Position numbers and translations under genes: made by a program. The notes below the pieces were generated by a model. The model saw nothing but the letters and a program-made list of their open reading frames with translations, was not told the DNA's origin and made no database searches. Below, in pieces: positions 15,781 to 29,100 of a DNA stretch of 64,000 nt (position 1 is its first letter; every line of letters starts with the position of its first letter). Source of the DNA: an uncultured Alphaproteobacteria bacterium (lineage in GTDB: Bacteria; Pseudomonadota; Alphaproteobacteria; RF32; CAG-239); the NCBI GenBank assembly GCA_934276635.1, contig CAKQTH010000004.1:1-64000 (forward strand), given 5' to 3'.

Positions 15781-16863
15781 ATGAAAGTTGACATTTTTGA
15801 TTTTGAGCTGGACAAAGATTTGATTGCGAAAGAGCCGGCAAACCCGCGCGATTCTTCAAAACTTTTGGATTTGTCCGAAGAAGGGAAAATCTCGGACAGA
15901 CATTTTTATGACCTGCCGAAAATTTTGAAAAAAGGTGATGTTTTGGTTTTTAATGACACCAAAGTTATCCCTGCCCGTTTATATGCAAAAAAAGGCGAGG
16001 CGCTGCTTGAGGTTACGCTTTACCATCCGCAGGAAGCCCTTTTGTGGCATTCGTTTATCAAAAACTCCAAGCGTTTGAAACCGGGCGATAAAATCGCGTT
16101 TTATAATGCGCAGATTGATGCCGAAGAATCGGATTTTTCGGCCGAAGTTGTTGAAAAAAACGGCGAGGACGGAGTTTTGCTGAAATTTAACTGCGATGTA
16201 GACGATTTTGCCAAAATGCTCGAAAAATACGGCTCAATGCCGCTGCCGCCGTACATCAAACGCGACAAGCCCCAAAAAGGCATCTGGAGTCCATATAACG
16301 ACAAAGAAAACTATCAGACGGTTTATGCCTGCCATCAGGGAGCCGTTGCCGCTCCGACTGCCGGACTTCATTTTACGCAAAGGCTGCTCAATGAGATTGA
16401 TGCACTGGGCGTGCAAAAAGTATTTTTGACGCTGCATGTCGGCGCCGGAACTTTTTTGCCGGTCAAAACCGAAGATACCGAAAATCATAAAATGCACGCG
16501 GAATTCGGCATCATCTCGCAAGAAGCCTGCGACATTATAAATCAGGCAAAAAAAGAAGGCCGCAGAGTTATTGCAGTCGGCACGACTTCCGTCCGTCTGC
16601 TTGAAAGTGCGGCTGACGACAACGGGATTTTGCATCCGTTCTGCGGTGAGACCTCCATTTTCATCACGCCCGGATACAAATTCAAAATAATCGATATGAT
16701 AATCACCAATTTTCATCTTCCGAAATCGACCCTGTTCATGTTGATTTGCGCAATTGCCGGGACCGAAAGAATGAAAGATGCATACAAACACGCGATTGAA
16801 AACAAATATCGTTTTTATTCGTACGGAGACAGCTCAATCTTAAAGTGCGTAAACAAAATTTAA
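15781..16863 (+). CDS. queA: tRNA ribosyltransferase-isomerase QueA
   Basis: QueA transfers the ribosyl part of S-adenosylmethionine to preQ1 in tRNA, giving epoxyqueuosine at the wobble position. The 360-aa length is normal. Family blocks seen are FDFELDKDLIAKEP at the N-terminus, VFNDTKVIPARL, GAVAAPTAGLHFT, LHVGAGTFLPV and the C-terminal ITNFHLPKSTLFML. ATG 15781 opens the conserved N-terminus. A stand-alone gene; tgt is not in the window. Confidence 0.97.
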   Translation: MKVDIFDFELDKDLIAKEPANPRDSSKLLDLSEEGKISDRHFYDLPKILKKGDVLVFNDTKVIPARLYAKKGEALLEVTLYHPQEALLWHSFIKNSKRLKPGDKIAFYNAQIDAEESDFSAEVVEKNGEDGVLLKFNCDVDDFAKMLEKYGSMPLPPYIKRDKPQKGIWSPYNDKENYQTVYACHQGAVAAPTAGLHFTQRLLNEIDALGVQKVFLTLHVGAGTFLPVKTEDTENHKMHAEFGIISQEACDIINQAKKEGRRVIAVGTTSVRLLESAADDNGILHPFCGETSIFITPGYKFKIIDMIITNFHLPKSTLFMLICAIAGTERMKDAYKHAIENKYRFYSYGDSSILKCVNKI

Positions 16864-16919
16864 ACTTTTAGAGCATATTTTGCAGATTATCGAACAACCG
16901 AGTATTGAAAGGACATCCG

Positions 16920-18089
16920 GTGGGAGGTTTTTCGTTTTTTTTGCACAAAGTTTTTGATTCGCTGAGGGGCTCATTGCTTCCGGCGTTCGTTTTCGGCATC
17001 AGCTGCTTGTTCTTTTTCGGATACAACCCGTTTTCCGAACCTGTGCTTTTGTCTTTTCATACGGCATTTTTTGTTTTGCTGTTTTTATGCGCGGCATTGT
17101 TGTTTTATTTTAACCGCACCAGACCGTTTTTCTTTTTGCTGAATATGCTGGTTTCGTATCTGGCAATCAACGGCCTCAAACACAATTACGGCTCAATCTA
17201 TTGGTCAACCGCGCAATATTGCTACATGGCCGCAGTTGTGCCGATAAACCTTACGGTTTTTTATTTTTGTCGGCAATACAGACTGAAAACACAGACAAAT
17301 CTTTATGTCTTATTTGCTCTTTTGCTTGAATTCACAATTTTTGAGATGCTGGCAAAATATGATATAAGCCTTTTTGCCGCGCCGACCGTTTTCGGCTTAA
17401 ACGACATAAGTTTCTGCGTGTTTGCGGCCTGCCTTGTTGTTGCCTTTTTTGCCGTAAGCGAATCGCATAACACCAGACAGATTTATTTGTTTTTCAGTAT
17501 GTTAAGCCTGTTTTGCGGATTCTTATTTTCTTCACAGCCGTCAGCTGTATGTTTATTTTTCGCCGCAGCTGCCGCGATTGTGTTTATGCAAATTGTGCTC
17601 GATATTTATAATGAGGCGACTTTTGACCCATCTACCGGAGTATTTTGCGCCAACATTTTGTTCAAACACGAGCAAAAATTTTTCCCGCTGAAATACAGTG
17701 TTGCAATAATGCATCTTGACAATTTTGAGCATATTGCCTCATCGTTCAGCCGCAAAAAAACTTATAAGCTGGTCAAAATGATTGTCAATCAGGTCGCGCA
17801 GAACCAAGATATCTCTGGAATATACCGAACTGATTATGATGAATTTTTGCTTGTATTTTATAACAAAGACAGAAATTCGGCCGTCAACTCCATGGAAGAA
17901 ATCCGGCGCGATATTGCCTCAAGCGAATTTGTATTAAAAAAATCAAAGCAACCGGTAAAAATAACGATTTCTTCGGTCGTAGCCGAAAAAAAACGGAGCG
18001 ATTCGGGCGTGGCCAATGTCATCACCCGCGCTCAGTCTATTTTTAATCAGGGACAAAAATTTGCGCAGAATGTTACTCTAAAGGCTTAA
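16920..18089 (+). CDS. membrane protein with a degenerate GGDEF domain
   Basis: This protein of about 389 aa has seven or eight membrane helices over residues 15-225. A C-terminal domain with GGDEF-family spacing follows: FDPSTGVFCANILF in place of DxLTGLxNR, then a central helix. RTDYDEFLLVF stands where GGDEF should be. The two glycines of the active loop are missing, so diguanylate cyclase activity is unlikely. It may bind nucleotide or act as a sensor. The GTG at 16920 has AAAGGA at good spacing; a TTG 15 bases upstream is possible. Its 3' end overlaps lgt by 17 bp in convergent orientation. Confidence 0.7.
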   Translation: MGGFSFFLHKVFDSLRGSLLPAFVFGISCLFFFGYNPFSEPVLLSFHTAFFVLLFLCAALLFYFNRTRPFFFLLNMLVSYLAINGLKHNYGSIYWSTAQYCYMAAVVPINLTVFYFCRQYRLKTQTNLYVLFALLLEFTIFEMLAKYDISLFAAPTVFGLNDISFCVFAACLVVAFFAVSESHNTRQIYLFFSMLSLFCGFLFSSQPSAVCLFFAAAAAIVFMQIVLDIYNEATFDPSTGVFCANILFKHEQKFFPLKYSVAIMHLDNFEHIASSFSRKKTYKLVKMIVNQVAQNQDISGIYRTDYDEFLLVFYNKDRNSAVNSMEEIRRDIASSEFVLKKSKQPVKITISSVVAEKKRSDSGVANVITRAQSIFNQGQKFAQNVTLKA

Positions 18090-18873
18090 TTTTCAGTGCG
18101 CGCAGCATCAGATACATACCAAGCAGCAAAAACGGCAGCGACAACATCTGCCCCATTGTGATATGCGCAAACAAAAATCCGAGCTGCCTGTCCGGTTCTC
18201 TGAACTGTTCCATCAGCATACGAAATGTTCCGTACAAGAACAAAAACGCGCCGGACAAAAATCCTTCCGCCGAGCGAAATTTTTTCATCGCCCACAAGGT
18301 TTTCAAAATTATAAACATCAGCAATCCTTCTGCCAAAGCCTCATAAATCTGCGACGGGTGGCGCGGCATATATCCGCCGGACGGAAAGCGTACAGCCCAC
18401 GGAACATCGGTTATTCTGCCCCAAAGCTCGTCATTTATAAAATTTGCAATTCTGCCGCAAAAAATGCCTATCGGAACATATACGCAAACCATATCGGTCG
18501 TTTTCAAAAACGGGTATTGCGTTTTTTTTGAGAACAGATATATCGCGGTGATAACGCCGACAATCCCTCCGTGAAACGACATTCCGCCTTTCCAGATTTC
18601 AAACAAGCTGAGCGGATTTGCAAACAGCAGTTCTCTGCCATAAAACAACATATAGCCGAGCCGTCCGCCGAGTATAATGCCGAGCGTTACATAAAACGCC
18701 AAATCTTCAATTTTTTCTTTGTCCAGAGCAAGGCCGTATTTCTTGACATCGCGAGAAACAAGCAGTGCCGCCGCAACAATGCCGAACAGATACGCCAAAG
18801 AATACCACCTGATGGCAATCGGGCCGAAAGAAACCAATATCGGAGATATATCCGGAAAATCCAATCCTATCAT
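18073..18873 (-). CDS. lgt: prolipoprotein diacylglyceryl transferase
   Basis: An inner-membrane enzyme that attaches diacylglycerol to the lipobox Cys of lipoproteins. The 266-aa product has seven membrane segments and the Lgt signature GRIANFINDELWGR. The conserved GGMSFHGGIVG and RHPSQIYEA are also present. ATG 18873 follows AGGAC and opens directly at IGLDFPDISP, the usual start; an upstream ATG would add 20 odd residues. The lipoproteins of this window (3590, the PilL-like gene) are its likely substrates. Confidence 0.97.
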   Translation of the reverse strand: MIGLDFPDISPILVSFGPIAIRWYSLAYLFGIVAAALLVSRDVKKYGLALDKEKIEDLAFYVTLGIILGGRLGYMLFYGRELLFANPLSLFEIWKGGMSFHGGIVGVITAIYLFSKKTQYPFLKTTDMVCVYVPIGIFCGRIANFINDELWGRITDVPWAVRFPSGGYMPRHPSQIYEALAEGLLMFIILKTLWAMKKFRSAEGFLSGAFLFLYGTFRMLMEQFREPDRQLGFLFAHITMGQMLSLPFLLLGMYLMLRALKIKPLE

Positions 18874-19109
18874 TTTTTTGTCCTGTTTTATAAAATTGTT
18901 TAAAAGTATATTAAAAATTTTTATAATCCACACATAAAAAATTTTTTATCTACAGGCTGTTTAGTCAACTTTTTGATTTTGTGTATTTTTGCAAATTGTG
19001 AAAAAATTTTTTTTCATAAAAGTGGAAAACTTTCATATCTTAATTGTATAATATAACAAATGTGCAATTTTTATACTGTTGTTAAAATTTTTTGCAGGAA
19101 CTTTATTTT

Positions 19110-19592
19110 ATGTTGGCAAAAGAATCCGTCTTCGCATATAACCCGATTGATGTGGTGGAAAACATCTTCGGGGCAAAGTCTTTTGACCTTGAGCGCCGAA
19201 ATTCCAACGAAGTCGTGATTGAAATGCAGGGCAAATGGAAAGAAATGCTTATTTTTTTTGCCTGGGAAGAAAATATCAAATGCCTACAAATTTCATGTTT
19301 TATAGATATTGAGGTCAATACCACCGACAAAAGCAAAATCTTTGAACTGCTCGCCCTTGCAAATTCCGATTTGTGGATGGGACATTTTTCATATTGGTCG
19401 GAACAAAATATGCCTGTCTTCAAACATTCCGTAATTTTGAGTGAAGACAAAAATATGTTTGCCGGAAAAATCGAGCAGATGATTTCTATCGCCGTCAAAG
19501 AATGCGAAAGAATGTATCCGATTTTTTATGCGGTTTTGACCAAAGATGCCGACCCCAAATCCATAATGTCCCCGACCGAAGTTTTGATGTAG
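19110..19592 (+). CDS. YbjN domain protein
   Basis: A 160-aa soluble protein with the layout of the YbjN family, a proposed chaperone-like or regulatory fold common in Alphaproteobacteria and often located near proC. Seen here: NPIDVVENIF at the start, LERRNSNEVVIEMQGKW, and LALANSDLWMGHFSYW before a helical C-terminus. ATG 19110 has AGGA upstream; a TTG at 19092 is less likely. A TATAAT at 19047-19052 is a plausible -10. Exact function unknown. Confidence 0.75.
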   Translation: MLAKESVFAYNPIDVVENIFGAKSFDLERRNSNEVVIEMQGKWKEMLIFFAWEENIKCLQISCFIDIEVNTTDKSKIFELLALANSDLWMGHFSYWSEQNMPVFKHSVILSEDKNMFAGKIEQMISIAVKECERMYPIFYAVLTKDADPKSIMSPTEVLM

Positions 19593-19658
19593 CTTTTCGT
19601 GGTAAAACTTTTGCATCAAAGTAGATTTTTTTTTCAAAACTGCTAAATTGTTCCATAA

Positions 19659-22493
<2,835 letters not shown>

Positions 22494-22495
22494 AG

Positions 22496-25400
22496 CTATT
22501 CTCTGCCTCTGTTTCTTGCCATTCTGCGAGCTTCTCTTCTGGCTGCGCGGGCTGCGGCGCGGTCTTCCGTTTTGGTGGTGTTCGCCTCTTCCTGTACCTC
22601 TGACATACTCTTTTTCGGAGCAGTAGATACCGGCGTCATCTCATCTTTTTCATTTTTACAGAAAAATTCATGGGAGCCGTCCTCGTTTGTTTTCATCACC
22701 AAAGATCCGCCATTTTCACGAACCTGCCTTGAAGCTTCACAGAAATTATCAACATCTTGCTTATCTGTCAAGCCGTATGCTTTATGCGCGCGGAAGGCAT
22801 CTTGACGACGCAGATAATTATCATATTCTACCGAATTTCCGGTAGCATCTGACATTTCTATTTTTTCAATTGTAATCGTGCGTTTGCCGTCATGGTAAGT
22901 CGTTGAATCCGTTTTTGTGGTTATCCGCATTCCGTTTGCTGCACCGTTTGTTTGCTGCTCTGCGACCTTATTTTCGGCCGGAACTTTCGCGGTTCTTTCT
23001 TCTGCGGCTTTGCGCATACCGGCAATTGCTTCTTCTCTGGTCATTTTTCCTTCGGCTACCGCTTTGGCATATTCTTCCGGAGTTTTCGGCTCGGGAGCCT
23101 TAACTTCAGGCTGAGCAGCTTCCGGTGCTTTGATTTCTGCGGTTTTTTGAGCATCAAGCTCGGTAAAAGCCTTGTTTACTTCATTATGGCCTTCTGCCGA
23201 AAGTCCTTTTTCCCAGTTGTTATAAGACTCTAATTTGGCTTGCATTCCCAAATCGGAATGCTGAGCATCAAAATCTGCTCCGGCCTGTTCTCTTATTACA
23301 CTCTCTTTATCCGAAATCGTCGAAAGTCCTTCATAAGCTTTATTGATAGCGTTTTCATCAGTCAGTCCGATTCTTGTCAGCAGCTCTTTTTCTACATCTG
23401 TATGGATTCCATCAACAAAATCTCCACTTTTTTCCTGCACATGGTGAACAATCGCGCTTCTGATATCTTTCGGATTAAACTGTTCGGTTACGAGTTTGCC
23501 GGTTTCGTCCGTGTGGTCGACATAGATATTGCCGTCAAAAACGCGCTTGTCCGGAATATACAAAATATTATACATATCATCGGCATATTGCCCCGATTTA
23601 ACATATTGAGCCTCAACAGCCGCATTTGCAAAATCATCTCTTTTACCATAATAGTCGATAATTTCATGATTAAGATTGTGCATCTGTTTGATTTCATCGC
23701 TGATTTCGTTTGCCGTTGCCGGCTTTGGCTCAGGCTGTCCGACAACTTCATCAAGTCTGGCTTTTTCATTATCGTTCAAAACCGTATCAAGCGTTTGTCT
23801 CTGATATGCCGCATTTTGCTGCTCAAACGACATATTCGAATAATCAACCTGCGGCGCGATATTAGAATTTTCCGCCGCTCCTTTTGCAATCTCGGCCGCC
23901 GCGGCTTTGGCTGCGTTTCTGGCTTCCTGAGCCGCAATTGCCGCCGCTTTGTCTTCCGGATTCAAATATCCGAGTTTTTCATCTACAAGCGAGCGTTTGG
24001 TTTCAAGCAGCTTTTGCAATTTTTCTTGCGGAATATCGCCTTTTTCGATTCTGCCGAGCAGCTCGCGGGAGACTTCCCAATCGTTGCCTTCCTGTCCCAA
24101 AACCTCATTAAACCCTCTCGGGTGCATTTTGGCAAAAAACTCAAGCTCTGCCTTCACTCCCTCATCGCCGAGAGAAATCTGCGGAGCGTTTGCCTCAACC
24201 CCATTGTGCTCAACGCTGGAAGACAATTTATCGGTAACATCTCCGGTATGAGCCTTAATCAATCCGCCGATTCCGAGACCGGCAGCCGCAGCCGCAAGCC
24301 CCATGGTAAAATGTTTTGTTGCGGCTTTTAAGTGTAATCTTCTTTCTTCTTTGGTTTTTGCCTTGAGCGCTTTACCTAGGTCAACTCCAGTATTTGCAAT
24401 ACCGCCGAGGACAGAAGTTCCGGCGCCGGTAATCGTTCTGGCGCTGAAATGTTCGCCGAGCTTTGTGGCGCTTGCAATCGCCGTACCGCCGTCAATTGCG
24501 ATATATCCTGCGGTAACAGCCGACAAAACGCTGACACCGATTCCGACAACCTCATGCGGATTATTTTTCAGATATCCGGCAAAACCCTGATTTGCACGCT
24601 TTCTGGCCGCTGCGATTTTTGCCTGCAATATTTTTGCTTTTTCGGAATTTACATCAACATTATTATCTTCTTCCAAATTTTTGACTTCTTCACGAGCGGC
24701 TTTGCGGTCTTCTCTCGATTTACGGAAAACCTTTGCTCCCATATGGATTGCCTTGAGTGAAGAATAAACCGGAACGCCGGCAGGACCTAAAACGGCAGTA
24801 CAAGCCATAAGTCCGCCATAATTCAAAATTGCATTTTTTGCGACTTTTTTGGCCACGGCATAAACTTTTCCGCCTTTGGAATTCAGCAGTTTGTTATCCA
24901 AATCGTTCAATCTGCGCCCAAGTCTAGAATCCTTAAATTTTGCCGAAATTTTCTCTGAAGTGCTTTGCAGCGCGGCCATCTTATTGCCGAGATATGCGCT
25001 GACCGACTCCTGATGATCTTTCAAATTTATGCCTTCCGGCAAATCTTTCAGGCCGCTTATCGGCGCAACAAGCTGCTCTTTTGCTTTTTCAATCTGAGTT
25101 TCTATCTGAGTGCGTTTTTCAGGGTCTTTTTCATCTTCAAGCTGTTTTGCCAAACTTTCAAGCTGTTTGGTGCAATATTCCTGATTGATGCCGTTTGCAA
25201 TTTCATATTCTGTGCGGGCAGCTTCATTTTTGCTTGCATTATCAAGCATTTTTTCATCAAGTATTCTCGGCCCATCGACCAAAGCCTTAAAACCGGTGCT
25301 CAAAGCCATATATTCGGAAAGCATTGCGTTGGTTTCTTCATCAAAAACCATCATTTGCGAATTTTCGTCTCTGAACTTTTGCGCGGTAACAGTTCTGTTT

Positions 25401-25654
25401 ATGAAAGCTTCTTTATGATTAAATTCTTCCGGAGAAGTATTTTGCACAAAATTGTCAAGTCTTTGTTCGGCTTTTCTGTCTTCGACCAGCACCGTATCCC
25501 TATATTTGTACAGCGCCTCTCTGATTTTTTTGATTTCTTCTTCCGGCACATTTTGAGCAGACCCGAGCTCTGCCAGATAAGTCTTAACATCTTCTTCCGT
25601 CAGAACGCCTGCTTCAATTTGACCCTCAATTTCCGCAAAATTTATATCAGCCAC
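22496..25654 (-). CDS. very large Ala/Glu-rich membrane-associated protein, unknown (1052 aa)
   Basis: Residues 1-250 are charged and helical. The middle holds Ala/Gly-rich hydrophobic segments (GGLMACTAVLGPAGVPV, VVGIGVSVLSAVTAGYIAI, FTMGLAAAAAGLGIGGLI) separated by highly basic, Lys/Arg-rich linkers. The last 500 residues are soluble, rich in Ala, Glu and Asn, and end in a strongly basic tail (ARREARRMARNRGRE). GTG 25654 is the start, preceded by GGAGAGG; the overlapping ATG is in another frame. The plan resembles the 905-aa protein at 12.9-15.6 kb. No enzymatic motif is seen. Scaffold, effector or toxin-like roles are all open. Confidence 0.65.
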   Translation of the reverse strand: MADINFAEIEGQIEAGVLTEEDVKTYLAELGSAQNVPEEEIKKIREALYKYRDTVLVEDRKAEQRLDNFVQNTSPEEFNHKEAFINRTVTAQKFRDENSQMMVFDEETNAMLSEYMALSTGFKALVDGPRILDEKMLDNASKNEAARTEYEIANGINQEYCTKQLESLAKQLEDEKDPEKRTQIETQIEKAKEQLVAPISGLKDLPEGINLKDHQESVSAYLGNKMAALQSTSEKISAKFKDSRLGRRLNDLDNKLLNSKGGKVYAVAKKVAKNAILNYGGLMACTAVLGPAGVPVYSSLKAIHMGAKVFRKSREDRKAAREEVKNLEEDNNVDVNSEKAKILQAKIAAARKRANQGFAGYLKNNPHEVVGIGVSVLSAVTAGYIAIDGGTAIASATKLGEHFSARTITGAGTSVLGGIANTGVDLGKALKAKTKEERRLHLKAATKHFTMGLAAAAAGLGIGGLIKAHTGDVTDKLSSSVEHNGVEANAPQISLGDEGVKAELEFFAKMHPRGFNEVLGQEGNDWEVSRELLGRIEKGDIPQEKLQKLLETKRSLVDEKLGYLNPEDKAAAIAAQEARNAAKAAAAEIAKGAAENSNIAPQVDYSNMSFEQQNAAYQRQTLDTVLNDNEKARLDEVVGQPEPKPATANEISDEIKQMHNLNHEIIDYYGKRDDFANAAVEAQYVKSGQYADDMYNILYIPDKRVFDGNIYVDHTDETGKLVTEQFNPKDIRSAIVHHVQEKSGDFVDGIHTDVEKELLTRIGLTDENAINKAYEGLSTISDKESVIREQAGADFDAQHSDLGMQAKLESYNNWEKGLSAEGHNEVNKAFTELDAQKTAEIKAPEAAQPEVKAPEPKTPEEYAKAVAEGKMTREEAIAGMRKAAEERTAKVPAENKVAEQQTNGAANGMRITTKTDSTTYHDGKRTITIEKIEMSDATGNSVEYDNYLRRQDAFRAHKAYGLTDKQDVDNFCEASRQVRENGGSLVMKTNEDGSHEFFCKNEKDEMTPVSTAPKKSMSEVQEEANTTKTEDRAAARAARREARRMARNRGRE

Positions 25655-25734
25655 ATTTCCTCTCCGAATAATATATACTGACCATATATTATCATAAAAT
25701 ATTTTATTTGCAAGTTTTTTGTCAAAACCGACAC

Positions 25735-25767
25735 AAAAAACGAGACATTTATATAATGCCTCGTTTT
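25735..25767 (-). terminator. terminator of trxA
   Basis: AAAACGAG/CTCGTTTT with an inner CATT/AATG pairing, followed by T on the minus strand. Confidence 0.75.
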
Positions 25768-25785
25768 GTTATTTTTTCGACTGAT

Positions 25786-26100
25786 TTACAGATTTGCCGA
25801 AAGCCAATCTTTGATTGTCGATTGAGAATTCAACCCAACTTTTACATCAATTTGCTTGCCGTCTTTGAACAAATACATTGACGGAATGCTTCTGATGCCG
25901 AAACTTGCGGCCGTATCAGGCGAATCGTCAACATTCATTTTCAAAATTTTTACTTTGTCGCCCATTTCTTTTGAAACTTCTTCCAAAATCGGGCCGAGCT
26001 GGCGGCACGGACCGCACCATTCCGCCCAAAAATCAAGCAGAACCAAACCCTTGCTGTCTTTAACTTCCTTATCAAACTCTGCATCTACAATAGATTTCAT
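25786..26100 (-). CDS. trxA: thioredoxin
   Basis: A 104-aa cytoplasmic dithiol-disulfide reductant with the active site WAEWCGPCRQL and the cis-Pro motif RSIPSMYLF. Length and fold are standard TrxA. It follows addA by 93 bp on the same strand, matching the addB-addA-trxA order common in Alphaproteobacteria. The gap could hold its own promoter, and a terminator follows the gene. Confidence 0.97.
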   Translation of the reverse strand: MKSIVDAEFDKEVKDSKGLVLLDFWAEWCGPCRQLGPILEEVSKEMGDKVKILKMNVDDSPDTAASFGIRSIPSMYLFKDGKQIDVKVGLNSQSTIKDWLSANL

Positions 26101-26193
26101 TTCTAACCCCTTTCATAAATATAATTTATTTTCACGACATAATACTTTTTATCCGATATTAAAGGTGAAAAAAAATAAAAACAACTAAATTTT

Positions 26194-29100
26194 TCAGTCA
26201 ATGCGCATCATTGTTGTGGTATTGGTCCATAAAATATATTTTTCAACTTTTTTATCGGGATATATTTTTTGCAGCAGCTTTTCATATGCCCCGAGCTGTT
26301 TTATATATGCCTGAGGAACATCTTTTGCCGAATCCGCTGCCGGGCGATTCGTCTTAAAATCAACAATTTTCACACAATCGCCGCAAACATACAAACGATC
26401 AATCTGCGCCGAAATTATCTTGCCGTCGACTTCTCCCATAACCGAAACCTCTGCACTGGAGTTTCCGCCGAAAATATCGGAAAAACGAGCATCTTCAAGC
26501 AAAGATATAACCTCGTTAGCCGTTGTTCGTATTGTGTTTTCTCCGGCTTCGGGCATATTTTTTTCAATAAATTCCAAAATTCTTTCGTTTCTGCTTTCTT
26601 TCGGCATAGAGCTGGACATTTGCAAAATTTTGTGGATTATCAGCCCTCGCTTATAGCGGTATTGCTCTTTTTCTTCTATCGGAGACGCACAGATTTCATC
26701 GTCTTTTTCATCAATCGACGGCCGATACGGTTTTGAAAGCGGAGCCTCTTGCGGCGCATCTGTTTTTATCCACTCAAAATCTGGCAGAAGATGTTTTTTA
26801 ATTTTCGTATCGGTCTTAACCTCAGGAATATTCTTCTCTTTTGCCTCATAAACCAAAATTTCTTCTTTCGGATTCGCAATTTTTTCCATTGCCTCAAAGC
26901 ATAGATTATACCAGCTGTCGTCCGCTTTCTGATTTTTTTTCTTAAACCCGCAGATACAAAGCACATCTTCGGCTCTGGTCAGCGCAACATACAAAAGCCG
27001 ACGGTATTCGTCCATCGCTTTTTGTTGATTTTTTTGATATATTTTTTCACATTCATCGGCATAATCGGCCGAGCAAAGCGGAAAATAGAGCTCATCTCCG
27101 ACCAGCAGATCCATCACCCTTTTTGCTGGCGGTTTACGAAGCGTATCCGGCAGAATCACAATCGGTGCCTGCAACCCTTTTGAGCCGTGCACCGTCATAA
27201 TTCTGACTGCGTTCACTTCAGACTGCTCGGTTTCGCGCTTTATTTCAACATCGTCTTCTTCCATCCAGCGAATAAATTCCTGCAGCGACGGAATATGTTC
27301 TCTTTCAAATTCAATTGTCAAATTCAAAAATTCGTTCAGCCCGTCTTCAACCTCAATACCGAGCCTTTCCACAAACTTTATGCGTTTTTTATCAACACTC
27401 AAAATCCGGTTATAAAGCTCGTACGGACGCAAAAAATCGGTCATATTCAGCAGATTTTGCAAATATTCATAAACCTCGCGATATTGCGGAAAATCAGCCA
27501 ATTTGCTCCATAGCGACGCGTTTCCTCTTTTTGCACAAAGCGTCGTCAAATCATCGTCATCAAGCCCGAAAAGCGGAGATTTCAACACTTCTGCCAGACT
27601 AAGGTCATCAACCGGCAGCAGCAAAAATTTTCCGAGCGACAACAAATCCTGCACCGCAATCTGATCCAAAAGTTTTATTCTATCCGCACCGGCAATCGGA
27701 ATACTTCGATTTTTGCATTCGCGAATAAATTCGGCCACAAACTGCCCTCTGCGCTGAACCAAAATCAAAAAATCTCCGTATGAGGCAAATCTTTTCCGGC
27801 TCGGGATATATGTTTTTTCAAGCACTGTTTCTTTGATGCGTTTTGCGATTTTTCCGGCCAATTCCTGACTTGCACCGGCTTTCGGCAGGTCAAATTCTTC
27901 CCGCTCGTCAACATTTGCTTCTTTTGCCTCAAGTATCGGCCACAGCTCAACCCTGCCCGCTTGTCCGACGCGGTGTGCCAGATGTTCAACCGTCTGATTT
28001 TCGGGTGCGACGCCTTTTTTACTGTTTTCTGATTTGAAAACCATATTGACCACATCTAAAACCTGAGGAGTTGAACGAAACGAAACATCAAGCGAAACGG
28101 TCTTAAAATCTTGTGATTTTTTTGAAAAATATTGCCGCATATTTTCAAATTCACCAGGGTTAGCTCCCTGAAATCCGTAAATAGATTGCTTCCTGTCACC
28201 GACGGCAAATACCGTGCGTTTTTCGCCGGCAGCGCCAAAACCGGCAAAAAATTCTTCACTCAACGACCGAATAATCGCCCATTGTTCACCCGAATTGTCT
28301 TGCGCCTCATCAACCAAAATGTGATCAATACCGCCATCCAGTTTATAGAGCACCCATTGCGCGGCATCGCGGTTTTCCAACAGATTTTTGGTTATAAGCA
28401 CCAAATCTTCATAATCGTTTTTAGAAGATTTTCGCTTAAATTCGTCATATTTTGATATAAGTTTTTCGGCAATCGTCAAAATTGCGGTTGTCGAAAGAAA
28501 AACCCTCAGATTGATTTCCCTACCTACATATTGCAAAACGCGCTGCTGTTCAGATGAAAGCCAATCAACAAGCTCCGGCGTTTGTTTTTTGTTGTCTTCA
28601 CAAACCGGCAGAGCTTTTTCCTTATTTTTGGCGCCGACAAAAATCCCTTTATATTGCTCAAAAAGCTCTTTACTCCAGCCTTTTTCCAATATTGACAGCA
28701 TAATTTCCATCGCGTCCGTATCTTTTTTCTTCGGATTTTTTCCGAGAGCTGCGCATATCTTCCTGATTTCTTCAATATCGGTATTTTGCATAAACTTTTG
28801 CTGCAGGCTTTCTGTTGTTTCATCAACCGAAAGCTCGAGAGATTCCGCCAGTCTTTCTTTCATCTCGGAAAAACTTTTATATTTGTGCAAAAATTCGGCA
28901 AGCACATTGCGGCTTTCGGTAATCATCTGCAAAATATCCGGAAATGAATATTCCGAAATATTTTCAACCAGATATTCTATGGCGGCCGCAATCTCCGGCT
29001 CTTGTCTGTTTTCCAGAATTTCTTTTTTGATATTGTTCAAAATCTCTTTGGATTTGCGGTCGTCCATAACCTCAAAATGCGGAGAAATTCCGGCTTCCAG

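Noticed and set aside
23240..24331. 363-codon open frame opposite the 1052-aa gene (and similar long frames opposite 12.9-15.6 kb and ligA)
   Set aside because: Shadow frames. Low-complexity Ala/Glu codons on the real strand leave the opposite strand open. Their products are Arg/Phe/Cys-rich with no family resemblance or ribosome sites.
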